A stretch of DNA of 64,000 nt from CAVQAH01 sp963784195 (GCA_963784195.1 CAWARA010000011.1:124001-188000); one strand, 5' to 3'. Shown: positions 45,866 to 54,904, numbered from the stretch's first letter. Notes: generated from the letters alone by a model not told the origin. A program made the numbers and translations.

Positions 45866-47037
45866 GCCTGAAGACACGCTTGTTCGTGCTGCTGCTGTCG
45901 ACGCCGGTTCTGGCATTCGTGTTGGTCGGGGGACTGATGGGCCAGTCCACCATCGCGAGCGGCGAAGACAGGTTTGCGCACATTGCCGTGTTTCAGGACG
46001 TGCTGGATCTCGTCATGCGCAGCTACGTGACCGAGGTCAAACCGGATCGGGTCATGGAAGGCGCGCTGCGTGGGCTGGCCGATGGCCTCGACCCCGACAA
46101 CGCATATCTCACAGCCGCCATGGTTCGACAGGTTGAGGCAGGCGATGCGGAGCCCGATGCCGACGTCGGGATCAGCATGACCCGGCAATATTACCTGCGC
46201 GTCGTCGCGACGCGCGATGGCTCGCCGGGTGCGAAGGCCGGACTGCAGACCGGTGACTACATTCGTGGGATCGACGGCAAAGCCACCCGTGACATGTCGG
46301 TCTTCGAGGGCAACCGGCTCCTGCGTGGCAAGGCAGGTTCGAAGGTCACGCTGACGGTCATTCGCGGAAACGCCGCCGACCCGCATGAGATTCCCCTCGT
46401 ACGCGAGAAGTTCGCCGGCCCGATGGTCGTCAGCCGTTCGCTCGGCAACGGTGTTGGCTACCTTCGGATCGTCGCATTCAACAACGGGATCGCCGACGAG
46501 CTTCGCCGTCACGCCACCCAGCTGGCAACGGGCGGCGCAAAATCGCTGATTGTCGACGTCCGCCGCACCGCCGAAGGATCGTACGAGAACGGCATCGCCG
46601 CCGCGCGGCTCTTCGTGAAATCAGGAACGCTGGCGATCAAGGCGGGCCGCGAGAACGGGCCGCGCGAACAGATCGCGGCAGCCTCAGGTGACGGCGCTAT
46701 CGCGACGCCGGTGACCCTGCTGACGACGACGGGAACGGCGGGCGCTGCGGAGTTGTTCGTGTCCGCGCTCGATGGCGCGAACCGCGCGGAAGTGATCGGA
46801 GAGCGCACACTAGGCCGTGCCGGTTTGCAGAAGCTGGTGAAGCTACCCGAAGGACGCGGACTGTGGCTCACCTACGCACGCTACCTGCGTGCGGATGGCA
46901 GCGCCATCCAGAGCAAGGGCATCGAGCCCGATGTCGCTGTCGACGAACCGGCTCCGGAATTCGGATCGCCCGCTCCGGAGAAAGACGTGATCCTCGACGC
47001 CGCACTCGAGCGTGTGCGGGCAAAGGCCGCAGCGTAG
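45862..47037 (+). CDS. S41 (C-terminal-processing) family protein lacking the catalytic dyad
   Basis: 391 residues: signal anchor, N-terminal CtpA helices (IAVFQDVLDLVMRSYVTEVKPDRVMEGALRGLADGLDPDNAYL), PDZ domain (about residues 100-175) and S41 fold. The nucleophile segment, normally GTASASE, reads GTAGAAE, and the Lys exactly 25 residues later, normally TFGKG, reads TLGRA. Ser and Lys are therefore Gly and Arg, so proteolysis is not expected. PDZ and fold are intact and the gene is coupled to the EnvC-like gene, so a binding role is plausible. Confidence 0.85.
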   Translation: MSLKTRLFVLLLSTPVLAFVLVGGLMGQSTIASGEDRFAHIAVFQDVLDLVMRSYVTEVKPDRVMEGALRGLADGLDPDNAYLTAAMVRQVEAGDAEPDADVGISMTRQYYLRVVATRDGSPGAKAGLQTGDYIRGIDGKATRDMSVFEGNRLLRGKAGSKVTLTVIRGNAADPHEIPLVREKFAGPMVVSRSLGNGVGYLRIVAFNNGIADELRRHATQLATGGAKSLIVDVRRTAEGSYENGIAAARLFVKSGTLAIKAGRENGPREQIAAASGDGAIATPVTLLTTTGTAGAAELFVSALDGANRAEVIGERTLGRAGLQKLVKLPEGRGLWLTYARYLRADGSAIQSKGIEPDVAVDEPAPEFGSPAPEKDVILDAALERVRAKAAA

Positions 47038-47091
47038 CGCGTCGATCGCGATCCGATCTCTTGCGCGCGGCGAACTTCCCATTGACACTCC

Positions 47092-47120
47092 GGCACCACA
47101 AGCGTATAACCGCATCACAC
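47092..47120 (+). promoter_or_regulatory. Consensus-like promoter for HU
   Basis: -35 TTGACA (47092-47097), 17-base spacer, -10 TATAAC (47115-47120). The predicted start is near 47127, leaving a leader of about 56 bases before the HU ATG. Confidence 0.75.
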
Positions 47121-47182
47121 CAAAATTCGCCGGAAGCCTTGTGCAGCAAGGCTTCCGCCCTCTATCCTCACCGGAGGCGTCA

Positions 47183-47455
47183 ATGAACAAGCAGGATCTC
47201 ATCACCAAGATCGCGCAGGACACGGGCATCACCAAGGCGAGTGCGACGGCTGCCGTCGATTCGTTCTTCGAGGGCATCACCAAGTCGCTGAAGAAAGGTC
47301 AGCCGATCACCTTCGTCGGCTTCGGCACGTTCAAGACCGCGCAGCGCAAGGCTCGCACCGCGCGTAATCCGCAGACTGGCGCCGCGATCAAGGTCCCGAA
47401 GCGCCGGGTCGTCCGCTTCAGCGCCGGCAAGGCGTTGAAGACCGCGGTGAACTAG
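47183..47455 (+). CDS. hup: HU-family DNA-binding protein
   Basis: 90 residues, complete. Nucleoid-associated dimer that bends DNA. The N-terminal helices (MNKQDLITKIAQDTGITKASATAAVDSFFEGI) and the DNA-binding arm (GFGTFKTAQRKARTARNPQTGAAIKVPKRRVVRFSAGK) are typical, including the intercalating proline after RNPQTG. The strong promoter upstream fits high expression. Confidence 0.96.
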   Translation: MNKQDLITKIAQDTGITKASATAAVDSFFEGITKSLKKGQPITFVGFGTFKTAQRKARTARNPQTGAAIKVPKRRVVRFSAGKALKTAVN

Positions 47456-47466
47456 ACGAGATCCTT

Positions 47467-47503
47467 GCACGCCCGGCCAACGAACGGCTCCGGTCGGGCG
47501 TGC
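47467..47503. terminator. Hairpin after HU
   Basis: Arms gcacgcccg and cgggcgtgc pair exactly, with a further weak gcc/ggt extension. It lies 11 bases after the HU stop and before the tRNA promoter. Likely terminator though without T-run. Confidence 0.5.
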
Positions 47504-47532
47504 GACGCTCCCTCCGAGGCCTCTCCCGTTCG

Positions 47533-47562
47533 TTGACTCATCTTCTCGCCCTCTGGTAGACT
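47533..47562 (+). promoter_or_regulatory. Promoter for tRNA-Val
   Basis: -35 TTGACT (47533-47538), 18-base spacer, -10 TAGACT (47557-47562), about 35 bases upstream of the mature tRNA 5' end. Confidence 0.6.
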
Positions 47563-47597
47563 GAATCCTTTCGGTAAGGCCAGTATTTTCAAGATAT

Positions 47598-47674
47598 AGG
47601 CGCGTAGCTCAGTTGGTTAGAGCGCCTGCTTGACACGCAGGAGGTCGGCAGTTCGAGTCTGCCCGTGCCTACCA
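47598..47674 (+). tRNA. tRNA-Val(GAC)
   Basis: A 77-base cloverleaf. The acceptor stem aggcgcg pairs with cgtgcct (one G-T pair), the D-loop is agttggttag, the anticodon stem cctgc/gcagg encloses loop ttgacac with anticodon GAC (47632-47634), and the T arm has gttcgagtc. CCA is encoded at 47672-47674. Confidence 0.93.
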
Positions 47675-47847
47675 ACCTTCGCTCGCTGACTGCGACGCCA
47701 GCTACGTGGCAGGCCAAGGCCAGCTTGTCCACCGCAGCGCGAGGGTGGATTGGCGAGTCACGCGAAGGTTGCACGCCGAAGCTCGCGAAGCGAGCGACGG
47801 CGAGTCTCACGCACGAAAGACTTCCCTTACCATTGACAACCGCTGCA
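47675..47847. other. tRNA-thrS spacer with small hairpins
   Basis: A 173-base gap holding a perfect hairpin gctcgc-gaa-gcgagc at about 47780 and repeated ggcgagtc words. No T-box specifier structure is recognisable. The function, if any, is unknown. Confidence 0.4.
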
Positions 47848-49822
47848 ATGAGTGACATCTCCGTCACGCTGCCTGACGGCTCGAGCCGTCGCGTGTCCTC
47901 TGGCGCCACCCCTGGTGACGTTGCGGCAGAGATCTCTCCGCGGCTGGCGAAAGCGGCGCTCGCGGCATTCGTGGACGACCGTCTCGTCGATCTCACGACC
48001 CCGTTGACCCACGACGCACGCGTCCGCATCGTGACGCAGGACAGCCCGGAAGCATTGCCGCTCTTCCGGCACAGCACCGCGCACCTCATGGCTGCGGCGG
48101 TCACGGCCCTCTTCCCCGGCGCCCAGTGCGGCATCGGGCCGGCCATCGACGAGGGCTTCTTCTACGACTTCGTCGTCGATCGGCCGTTCGTGCCGGAGGA
48201 TCTCGAGGCGATCGAGAAGAAGATGAAGGAACTGGCGGCTCAGGACCTGATCTACGAGCGCCAGATGTGGCCGCGTGAAGAAGCGCGGCGGTTCTTCAGC
48301 CGCGCGCGGCGAGCCGCTGAAGGTGCAGCTGATCGACGAGAAGACTGCCGGGCAGTCCGAGGTGTCCTGCTACACGATCAAGGACAAGGACACGTTCGTC
48401 GACTTCTGCGTCGGACCGCACGTGCCCTCTTCGGGCCGCCTCAAGGCGTTCAAGCTGCTGAGCACGTCCAACGCCTACTGGAAGGGCGATGCGAAGAATC
48501 AGCCGATGCAGCGCATCTACGGCACGGCTTTCTTCAGCGAGTCGGAACTGAACGCGTACACCGCGCGGATCGAGGAAGCGAAGAAGCGCGACCACCGGAA
48601 GCTCGGGAAGGACCTCGGACTGTTCATGTTCCATCCGTGGGCGCCCGGAGCGACGTTCTGGCTCGCCAAGGGAACCGTGCTCTGGAACACACTCGCCGAC
48701 TACATGCGCGGCGTGCTGATTCCAGCCGGCTACGTGGAAGTGAAAGCGCCGATCATCTTCAACAAGGCGCTCTGGGAAACGTCCGGACACTGGTTCCACT
48801 ATCGGCAGAACATGTTCCTCGTCGAGTCGGAAGAGGAACAGATGGGCCTCAAGGCGATGAACTGCCCAGGCCACTTCCTCATCTACGCCAGCGAGAAGCA
48901 CAGCTACAAGGACCTGCCGATCCGCTACCACGAGCAGACGCCGCTCCACCGCAACGAAGCGTCGGGCGTGCTGTCGGGACTCACACGTGTGCGCCAGTTC
49001 AGCCAGGACGATGGGCACTGCTTCGTGATGGAGTCACAGATCGGCGAAGAGGTGGAGCGGGTGCTGCGCCTCGTCCAGCGGGTCTACAGCGACTTCGGTC
49101 TCAAGCCGGACATGAAGCTGGCGACCCGTCCCCCGGAGTTCCTCGGGGCGGCCGAGACGTGGGATCACGCGGAGCGCGAGCTGAAGCGCGCACTCGACGC
49201 GGTCGGCGAGCCGTACACGATCAATGAGGGCGATGGCGCTTTCTACGGCCCGAAGATCGATTTCGACGTGACCGACGCGATCGGCCGGCGTTGGCAGTGT
49301 GCCACCATCCAGCTCGACTACCAGATGCCGGAGCGGTTCGATCTGAAGTACACAGGCGCCGACAACGCGGAACACCGCCCCGTGGTGATTCACCGGGCCA
49401 TTTTCGGCAGCTTCGAGCGGTTCATCGCGCTCCTGATCGAGCACTACGCCGGCGCCTTCCCGCTCTGGTTGGCGCCGATTCAGGCGGTGGTGCTGCCGAT
49501 TGCCGACCGGCACCTCGACTACGCCAGGTCCCTGACCGAGCGGCTGACCGCCGCCGGCCTGCGGGTGGAGCTGGACGACCGCCAGGAGAAGATTGGATAT
49601 AAGATCCGCTCGGCCCAGATGCAGAAGGTGCCGTATATGCTGGTCGTCGGCGACCGCGAGGCGGCCGAATCGAGCGTGTCGGTGCGCCACCGGACAGAGG
49701 GCGATCTCGGCTCCCGAAATATCGAAGATTTCATCGACGCCGCGATGCGGGAGATTCGTGAGAAACGATCGGCTGTAGGCCCGACCTTAAGGTCGGGCGT
49801 GGTGGAAGAAGCAACCAGCTAG
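47848..49822 (+). CDS. thrS: Threonine-tRNA ligase (one frame break, repeat-derived C-terminus)
   Basis: About 658 residues. N-terminal TGS domain (ISVTLPDGSSRRV), editing domain (FRHSTAHLMAAAV), class II core (AMNCPGHFLIY with a zinc Cys; RYHEQTPLHRNEASG; INEGDGAFYGPKIDF) and anticodon-binding domain (GYKIRSAQMQKVPYMLVVGDRE). The frame breaks near 48300; deleting one C gives RRFFSARGEPLKVQLIDEKT, the normal sequence. The last 16 codons (AVGPTLRSGVVEEATS) are made by a TGTAG palindrome repeat (49774-49800) and lie beyond the usual family end. The stop overlaps the infC Shine-Dalgarno. Confidence 0.94.
49774..49800. repeat. TGTAG palindromic repeat within the thrS 3' end (copy 2)
   Basis: TGTAG (49774-49778) followed by the perfect 20-base palindrome gcccgaccttaaggtcgggc (49779-49798) and gt. 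The identical 20-mer is at 59528-59547. Here it is translated in the thrS frame. Confidence 0.85.
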
Positions 49823-49834
49823 GAGGTATTTATC
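49821..49834 (+). promoter_or_regulatory. Strong ribosome-binding site and ATC start of infC
   Basis: AGGAGG (49821-49826) overlaps the thrS stop and lies 5 bases before ATC (49832-49834). No ATG, GTG or TTG is available in frame nearby. Rare AUU/AUC starts on infC are the known basis of IF3 autoregulation. Confidence 0.8.
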
Positions 49835-50422
49835 GCTTTTGACCGAAGCCCGCGTCGGGATGACCGCACCCGGGTAAATGAACGGATCAGGGTCCGCGAA
49901 GTCCGGGTGATCGACGACACCGGCGCGCAGCTGGGCATCATGGCACCGCAGCAGGCGCTCGCGATCGCGCGACAGAAGGGACTCGACCTCGTGGAAATCG
50001 CGGCCACGGCCACCCCGCCGGTGTGCCGCATCATGGACTTCGGGCGCTATCAGTACCAGGAACAGAAGCGCGCCCGGCAGGCCAAAAAACACCAGAAGAT
50101 CATCGAGGTCAAAGAGATCAAGTTCCGCCCGAAGGTCGACGAACACGACTACCAGTTCAAGAAGAAGCACATCGAGCGCTTCCTGGCTGAGGGCGACAAG
50201 GTCAAGGCGACGATCTTCTTCCGCGGCCGCGAGATGGCGCACCCCGAGATCGGGCGGCGCATCCTCGAGCGGTTGATCGAGGACCTCGCCGAGGTGGCCA
50301 TCGCCGAGTCGGCCCCGCGGCAGGAAGGGAACCAGATGCACACGATCCTCGGGCAGCGCGCGGGCGCCAAGCCCCCGCGTCCGAAGCGTGAGCCCGAACG
50401 GTCGACGGCGCCTACTGAGTAG
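49832..50422 (+). CDS. infC: Translation initiation factor IF-3
   Basis: 196 residues from the ATC codon. The N-terminal domain (RVNERIRVREVRVIDDTGAQLGIMAPQQALAIARQKGLDLVEIAATATPPVCRIMDFG) and C-terminal domain (VKEIKFRPKVDEHDYQFKKKHIERFLAEGDKVKATIFFRGREM) are complete. Starting at the first ATG inside would cut off the conserved VNERI segment. Followed by rpmI and rplT as usual. The C-terminal tail is basic and proline-rich. Confidence 0.95.
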   Translation: MAFDRSPRRDDRTRVNERIRVREVRVIDDTGAQLGIMAPQQALAIARQKGLDLVEIAATATPPVCRIMDFGRYQYQEQKRARQAKKHQKIIEVKEIKFRPKVDEHDYQFKKKHIERFLAEGDKVKATIFFRGREMAHPEIGRRILERLIEDLAEVAIAESAPRQEGNQMHTILGQRAGAKPPRPKREPERSTAPTE

Positions 50423-50582
50423 CAAAGATGCCGGGACTCGGGTCTCGGCCGGCGACAGGACGCGGTACGGCCAAGTAGACGTAAGGGCCGGCTGCGAGGT
50501 GCGCCGTAGCGCGCAGAAGTTCATTATGGAGCGCGCGGAGGCGGAGGGCCCCGCGAGCATTAAGAATGAAGACACAGACATC

Positions 50583-50777
50583 ATGCCGAAACTGAAGACA
50601 CACCGAGGCGCCGCGAAGCGCTTCAAGAAGACCGCCACCGGGAAGTTCGTCCGGAGCAAGGCGTTCAAACAGCACATCCTCACCAGCAAGACCAGGAGCC
50701 GCAAGCGCGCGCTCCGCGGCACCACGGTGGTGTCACCGGCCGATGCGGGCAAGTTGAAGAGGATGTTGCCGAACTAG
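50583..50777 (+). CDS. rpmI: 50S ribosomal protein L35
   Basis: 64 residues, complete: MPKLKTHRGAAKRFKKTATGKF...KTRSRKRALRGTTVVSPADAGKLKRMLPN. The leader immediately before the ATG (gaagacacagacat) recurs before rplT; neither has a clear AGGAG. Confidence 0.95.
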   Translation: MPKLKTHRGAAKRFKKTATGKFVRSKAFKQHILTSKTRSRKRALRGTTVVSPADAGKLKRMLPN

Positions 50778-50818
50778 GTCGGAAATGCGGAAATCGGAGA
50801 TCGGAAATCGGAGATCGG
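50778..50818. repeat. ATCGGA word array between rpmI and rplT (one arm)
   Basis: Starts at the rpmI stop codon. Four to five direct copies of aatcggag/atcggaa, the family also seen at 8040 and 31405. Here there is no complementary arm. Confidence 0.7.
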
Positions 50819-50839
50819 TCTCCCGACGAAAGACACAGG

Positions 50840-50860
50840 GCCGGCTCCGCAGGAGCCGGC
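50840..50860. promoter_or_regulatory. Hairpin in the rplT leader
   Basis: Perfect 9-base arms gccggctcc and ggagccggc around gca, 33 bases before the rplT ATG. It could be a terminator, a processing site or part of L20 autoregulation; sequence alone does not decide. Confidence 0.4.
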
Positions 50861-50892
50861 AAGGCCAAAGACTAAGTAAAGAAGACACAGAC

Positions 50893-51273
50893 ATGCCGAG
50901 AGTGAAACGTGGCAACGTCCGGCGCGCGAAGCGAAAGAAGCTCCTCGCACGCGCAAAGGGCTTCTATGCAAACAAGAGCAAGCTCTATCGCGCCGCGAAA
51001 GAGTCGGTCGATACCGCGCTGAAGTACGCGTTCGTCGGGCGCCGTCGCAAGAAGCGGGATTTCCGTCGCCTGTGGGTCGTACGGATCAACGCCGCCGCGC
51101 GCGAGAACGGCCTCACGTATGGCCAGCTGATCTCCGGCCTCAAGGCGGCTGGCAACCCGATCGATCGCAAGAGCCTCGCGGACCTGGCGACTTCGAGCCC
51201 GGCAGCTTTTGCGCGCCTTGCCAAAATGGCAGCCGAAGCCAAGCCAGCACCGGCCACTCGCGCGCGGGCCTGA
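50893..51273 (+). CDS. rplT: 50S ribosomal protein L20
   Basis: 126 residues, slightly longer than the usual 115-118 because of an Ala-Pro-rich tail. The basic N-terminal helix (MPRVKRGNVRRAKRKKLLARAKGFYANKSKLYRAAKE) and the globular domain (RRKKRDFRRLWVVRINAAARENGLTYGQLI) are conserved. L20 represses its own operon in other bacteria. Confidence 0.95.
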   Translation: MPRVKRGNVRRAKRKKLLARAKGFYANKSKLYRAAKESVDTALKYAFVGRRRKKRDFRRLWVVRINAAARENGLTYGQLISGLKAAGNPIDRKSLADLATSSPAAFARLAKMAAEAKPAPATRARA

Positions 51274-51431
51274 TCGCTCGCAGCTCCGAACTGGACACAT
51301 GCGTTTTGGCCGTGCCGAGCTGTCGATGAATCGAGTTCGGTTGGTCGGTCGGCAGCGCCTGCGGCCGCGGCGAGCGAGCGGAGCGAGTCGAGCCGCAGAG
51401 CGTGGGGGTGGGGCCCCACGCGCATGAGAAG

Positions 51432-52492
51432 ATGACGGATCCTGCCAATCACATCGACGACCTGCGCGCGCAGTTCGATCGCGACCTGGCGCAGGTCACC
51501 TCCGAGTCAGAACTTCGCGCAGTACGCGACCGGTATCTGGCGCGCAAGGGCGGGCTCGTCTCGAACCTGCTCAAAGCGCTGGGCAGCGCGCCGCCCGAGG
51601 AGCGGCCGAGGCTCGGTCAGCTCGCCAATCGCCTGAAGCAGGACATCGAGGAGCGGTTGACCGCGCGGCTCTCGGAAACGGAGCGCGCGCGTCCGCCGAA
51701 GGAGGCGGTCGACGTCACGCTGCCCGGTCGTGTCCCGGCGCTCGGCCATCGCCACCCGTTGACGATTCTGCGCGAGCGCATCGAGGACATCTTCATGCGC
51801 ATGGGATTCCTCGTGCTCGAGGGCCCCGAGCTCGAAGACGACTACCACAACTTCGAAGCGCTCAACATGCCACCGGAGCATCCCGCGCGCGACATGCAGG
51901 ACACGCTGTACCTTGCCTCGCCGGTCAAGTCGGCCGTCGGGTCGCCGGCGACGCTGCTGCGGACGCACACGTCAGGCATGCAGGTCCGCTACATGAAGCA
52001 GTTCCCGCCGCCGGTCCGGCTGATCGCGCCGGGCCGCGTGTACCGGCGCGACAACTTCGACCTCACCCACACACCGATGTTCACGCAGGTCGAGGGCCTC
52101 GTCGTCGGCGAAGGGGTGGCGCTCTCGGATTTGAAGGGCACGCTGATGGTGTTTCTGCGCGAGCTCTTCGGCCAGGACCGTCAGGTCAGGTTCCGCCCCA
52201 GCTTCTTCCCCTACACCGAGCCGAGCGCTGAGGTCGACATCAGCTGTGGCAACTGCGGCGGAACGGGGACCGACTGCTGAGCATGTGCAAGCGCACCGGC
52301 TGGGTCGAGATCCTTGGCAGCGGCATGGTGCATCCCGCCGTCTTCGAAGCCGCCGGCTACGATCCCGAACGCTACACGGGCTGGGCCTTCGGCATGGGCA
52401 TCGAGCGAGTCGCCCTGCTCAAGTGGGGCGTGGAAGACATCCGCCTCTTCTACGAAAACGACCTGCGATTCCTGGAGCAGTTCCCGCTGTGA
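51432..52492 (+). CDS. pheS: Phenylalanine-tRNA ligase alpha subunit (one frame break)
   Basis: About 353 residues. N-terminal coiled coil, then class II motifs (GHRHPLTILRERIEDIFMRMGF; LLRTHTSGMQVRYM; GRVYRRDNFDLTHTPMFTQVEG). The frame stops at 52280 just after CGNCGGTGTDC. One base inserted there continues as CKRTGWVEILGSGMVHPAV and GWAFGMGIERVALLKWGVEDIR, including motif 3. The four cysteines form a zinc-ribbon-like loop seen in many PheS. The stop overlaps the pheT GTG. Confidence 0.93.
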
Positions 52493-54571
52493 GGATCGTT
52501 CACTCGTGGCTGGCCGAGCTGGTGCAGGTACCGGCGGACGTCGAAACCACCGCGCGCGAGATCGCGCTGCGTGGCTTCGAGGTCGCGTCTGTCGAGACGC
52601 ACCCGCACGCGGTGATTGACTTCGAGATCACCGCGAATCGGCCGGACTGCCTGAATCACGTCGGCATGGCTCGCGAGGCGTCCGCCATCTGGGGTGTGCC
52701 GCTGCAGATGCCTGACCTCGCGATGCCCTCGCCCGGCCCGGCCGAGCGGCTCGACGTGCGCATCGACGATCCGGACCTGTGTCCGCGCTACTGCGCGCAG
52801 GTGTTCGAGGTGCGCGTGGGGCCATCACCCGGCTGGCTCGTCCAGCGGCTCGAAGCGGCCGGCGTTCGCTCCATCAACAACGTCGTCGACGTCACCAACT
52901 ACGTGATGCTCGAGCTCGGGCAGCCGATGCATGCCTTCGACCTCGCCCGCCTGGCAGACGGGCTGATCGTCGTGCGCCGTGCAACGAAGGGGGAACGGCT
53001 GCGCACACTCGACGGTGTCGAGCGTGCCCTCGACCCGGACATGCTGGTGATCGCGGACGCGCAGCGGGCCAGCGCGCTTGGCGGCGTCATGGGCGGCGCG
53101 GACTCGGAGATCTCGTCGCAGACCACGATGATCGCCCTGGAGAGCGCGTATTTCCTCCCCGCGTCCGTGAGGAGGACGAGCAAGCGCCTCGGACTGAAGA
53201 CGGAGGCGTCGACACGATTCGAGCGCGGCGCCGACATCAACGCGCCTCCGGTGGGTGTCGCCCGCGCGGCAGCGTTGCTCGACAAGCTCGGCGCCGGCAG
53301 GCCGCGCGGGCCGCTCATCGATCGCTACCCCGTGCCACGAAGCCCTGCGCGCCTGTACCTTCGTGCTGCGCGCATCGGTCGTCTGCTCGGCCAGGAAGTG
53401 CCTGCCGATCGCGTGCCGACGATCCTCGAGCCGCTCGGGTTCGGTGTTGCCGAGGGAACGGCTCGGATGAATCGACGAGCCGGAACGGCTCGAAGGAATC
53501 GGCGGAGCCCGGTTGGGTCGTGACGGTCCCGACGTATCGGGTCGACGTGATGCGTGAAGCGGATCTGATCGAAGAGGTCGGACGGCATTCGGCTTCGACA
53601 ACCTGCCCGTCAGCTTCCCGCCGCTCGAGGCGCCGCAGGCACCGCCCGATCCTCGAATCGCCCGTGATCGGATCGTGCGCCGCGTGCTGACTGCGGCCGG
53701 GTTCTCCGAGGCGATGACCTTCGCCTTCATCGAGCGGCAGGCTGCGCTGCCCTTCGCCGACAATGGCGCCGAACCGGCAGCGATTGCCAATCCGCTGTCG
53801 GAAAAGTTCGCCGTTCTGCGCCCGTCGCTGCTGCCCGGCTTGCTGGATGCCGCCGCGTACAACCGGCGGCGCGAGCGCCGGGACATTCAGCTGTTCGAAA
53901 CGGGCAGCCGGTTCACAGCTGATGGCGAGGGCCGTGCCGCAGCGTTCGTGTGGTCCGGCGCTGCGGCGCCGCCGCACTGGTCGTCCGCGCCGAAGGCCGT
54001 CGACTTCTTCGACGTCAAAGGTGTGGCGCAACAGGTGGCCAGCGCATTCCGTCTCGAGACGGAGTGTGTCGCGGCCGCCCGATCGTACCTCGTGCCTGGA
54101 CGCACGGCTGAGATCGTCGTTCGACCGAACGGCTCGACTCGCCCGCTTGCCGTGCTCGGACAAATCACGCCGTCAATCGCCGCCGCGCGCGGATTTCCTG
54201 CGCACGATGAGCTGTACGTTGCCGAGATCGACCTGAATGCGCTCGCGGATCTCGAGCCAGGCGACGATCTGACCGCGCAATCGCTGCCGCGCTTCCCCTC
54301 GATCGTGCGAGACATTTCATTCACCGTCGACGAAGCCTTGCCTGCTGCGACGGTTCGTGGCACTATCCGTTCGGCGGCGCCGTCGACGCTGGTTTCCATT
54401 GCTGAGTTCGATCGCTATCAAGGCAAGGGCGTACCCGCCGGCCGCGTCAGCCTGTCGATGCACCTGACGTTCCGCGCGCCCGACCGGACGCTGACGGATC
54501 AGGAAGCCGACTCTGTCACGGAGACGATTTTCAACGCGCTCCGCACCGCTCACGGCGCCGAGCGCAGATAG
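52489..54571 (+). CDS. pheT: Phenylalanine-tRNA ligase beta subunit (two frame breaks, repeat insertion)
   Basis: About 690 residues and missing the tRNA-binding EMAP domain usual at the N-terminus of longer PheT; it starts directly at MRIVHSWLAELVQVP (GTG at 52489). B3/4 domain: NNVVDVTNYVMLELGQPMHAFD. B5 domain continues VTVPTYRVDVMREADLIEEVGR. The C-terminal ferredoxin-fold anticodon domain is RFPSIVRDISFTVDE. The first break lies in a tandem repeat (53455-53509) inside the B5 loop, the second near 53587, where one extra T gives GRHFGFDNLPVSFPPLE. Confidence 0.92.
53455..53509. repeat. Tandem hairpin repeat inserted in pheT
   Basis: Two adjacent units, 53455-53481 (27 bases) and 53482-53509 (28 bases), both starting ggaacggctcg and ending gagcc, about 85% alike. 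Each can fold through ggctc/gagcc. They add about 18 residues to a B5 loop that is normally short. Confidence 0.75.
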
Positions 54572-54577
54572 CGGATA

Positions 54578-54597
54578 GCCGGGCCAGGTCGCCCGGC
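54578..54597. terminator. Hairpin after pheT
   Basis: Arms gccgggc and gcccggc with loop caggtc, 7 bases after the pheT stop and 14 bases before the ribosome-binding site of zapB. May separate the two transcripts. Confidence 0.4.
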
Positions 54598-54622
54598 CTC
54601 TGGTCCACTCGAAGGAGCATTC

Positions 54623-54904
54623 GTGGCTAAAGCTGTTGCAACACGAAGCGTCGATCTGGAAGTCATCGATCGGCTGGAAGAAAAACTGAAGCTGCTGGTC
54701 GGCATGGTCGAACGGCTGCGTGCCGACGGCGCAAGGATGTCGGACGAGAACACCCGCCTGCTCCGGGAGCTCGAAGCGTCGCGGAACCGGCTGGCGGACG
54801 CGGAAGGCACCAGCGTCGAGCTGACGGCCCTCCGCGACGAGCGTGAGCAGATCCGTTCGCGCGTCACCGAGATGTTGCAACAGATCGAGAGCCTGAACCT
54901 GTAG
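54623..54904 (+). CDS. zapB: ZapB-like coiled-coil cell-division protein
   Basis: 93 residues, nearly all coiled coil (VIDRLEEKLKLLVGMVERLRADGARMSDENTRLLRELEASRNRLADAEG). ZapB-type proteins crosslink the Z-ring. The assignment rests on size, heptads and the zapA gene 89 bases downstream. Starts with GTG; GAAGGAG is 5 bases upstream. Confidence 0.7.
   Translation: MAKAVATRSVDLEVIDRLEEKLKLLVGMVERLRADGARMSDENTRLLRELEASRNRLADAEGTSVELTALRDEREQIRSRVTEMLQQIESLNL

Noticed and set aside
45862..47037. An active C-terminal processing protease
   Set aside because: The fold is right, but both residues of the dyad are replaced at their exact positions.
47675..47847. T-box leader before thrS
   Set aside because: No T-box sequence (TGGNACCGCG type) or specifier loop is seen, and the gap starts at a tRNA gene.
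48275..48310. Programmed frameshift in thrS
   Set aside because: No slippery heptamer or stimulatory structure is evident, and many unrelated genes here have similar single-base breaks, so sequence error is simpler.
52489..52560. N-terminal truncation of pheT
   Set aside because: The gene lacks the EMAP-like domain, but the GTG overlaps the pheS stop and many PheT proteins are of this short form, so it is treated as natural.
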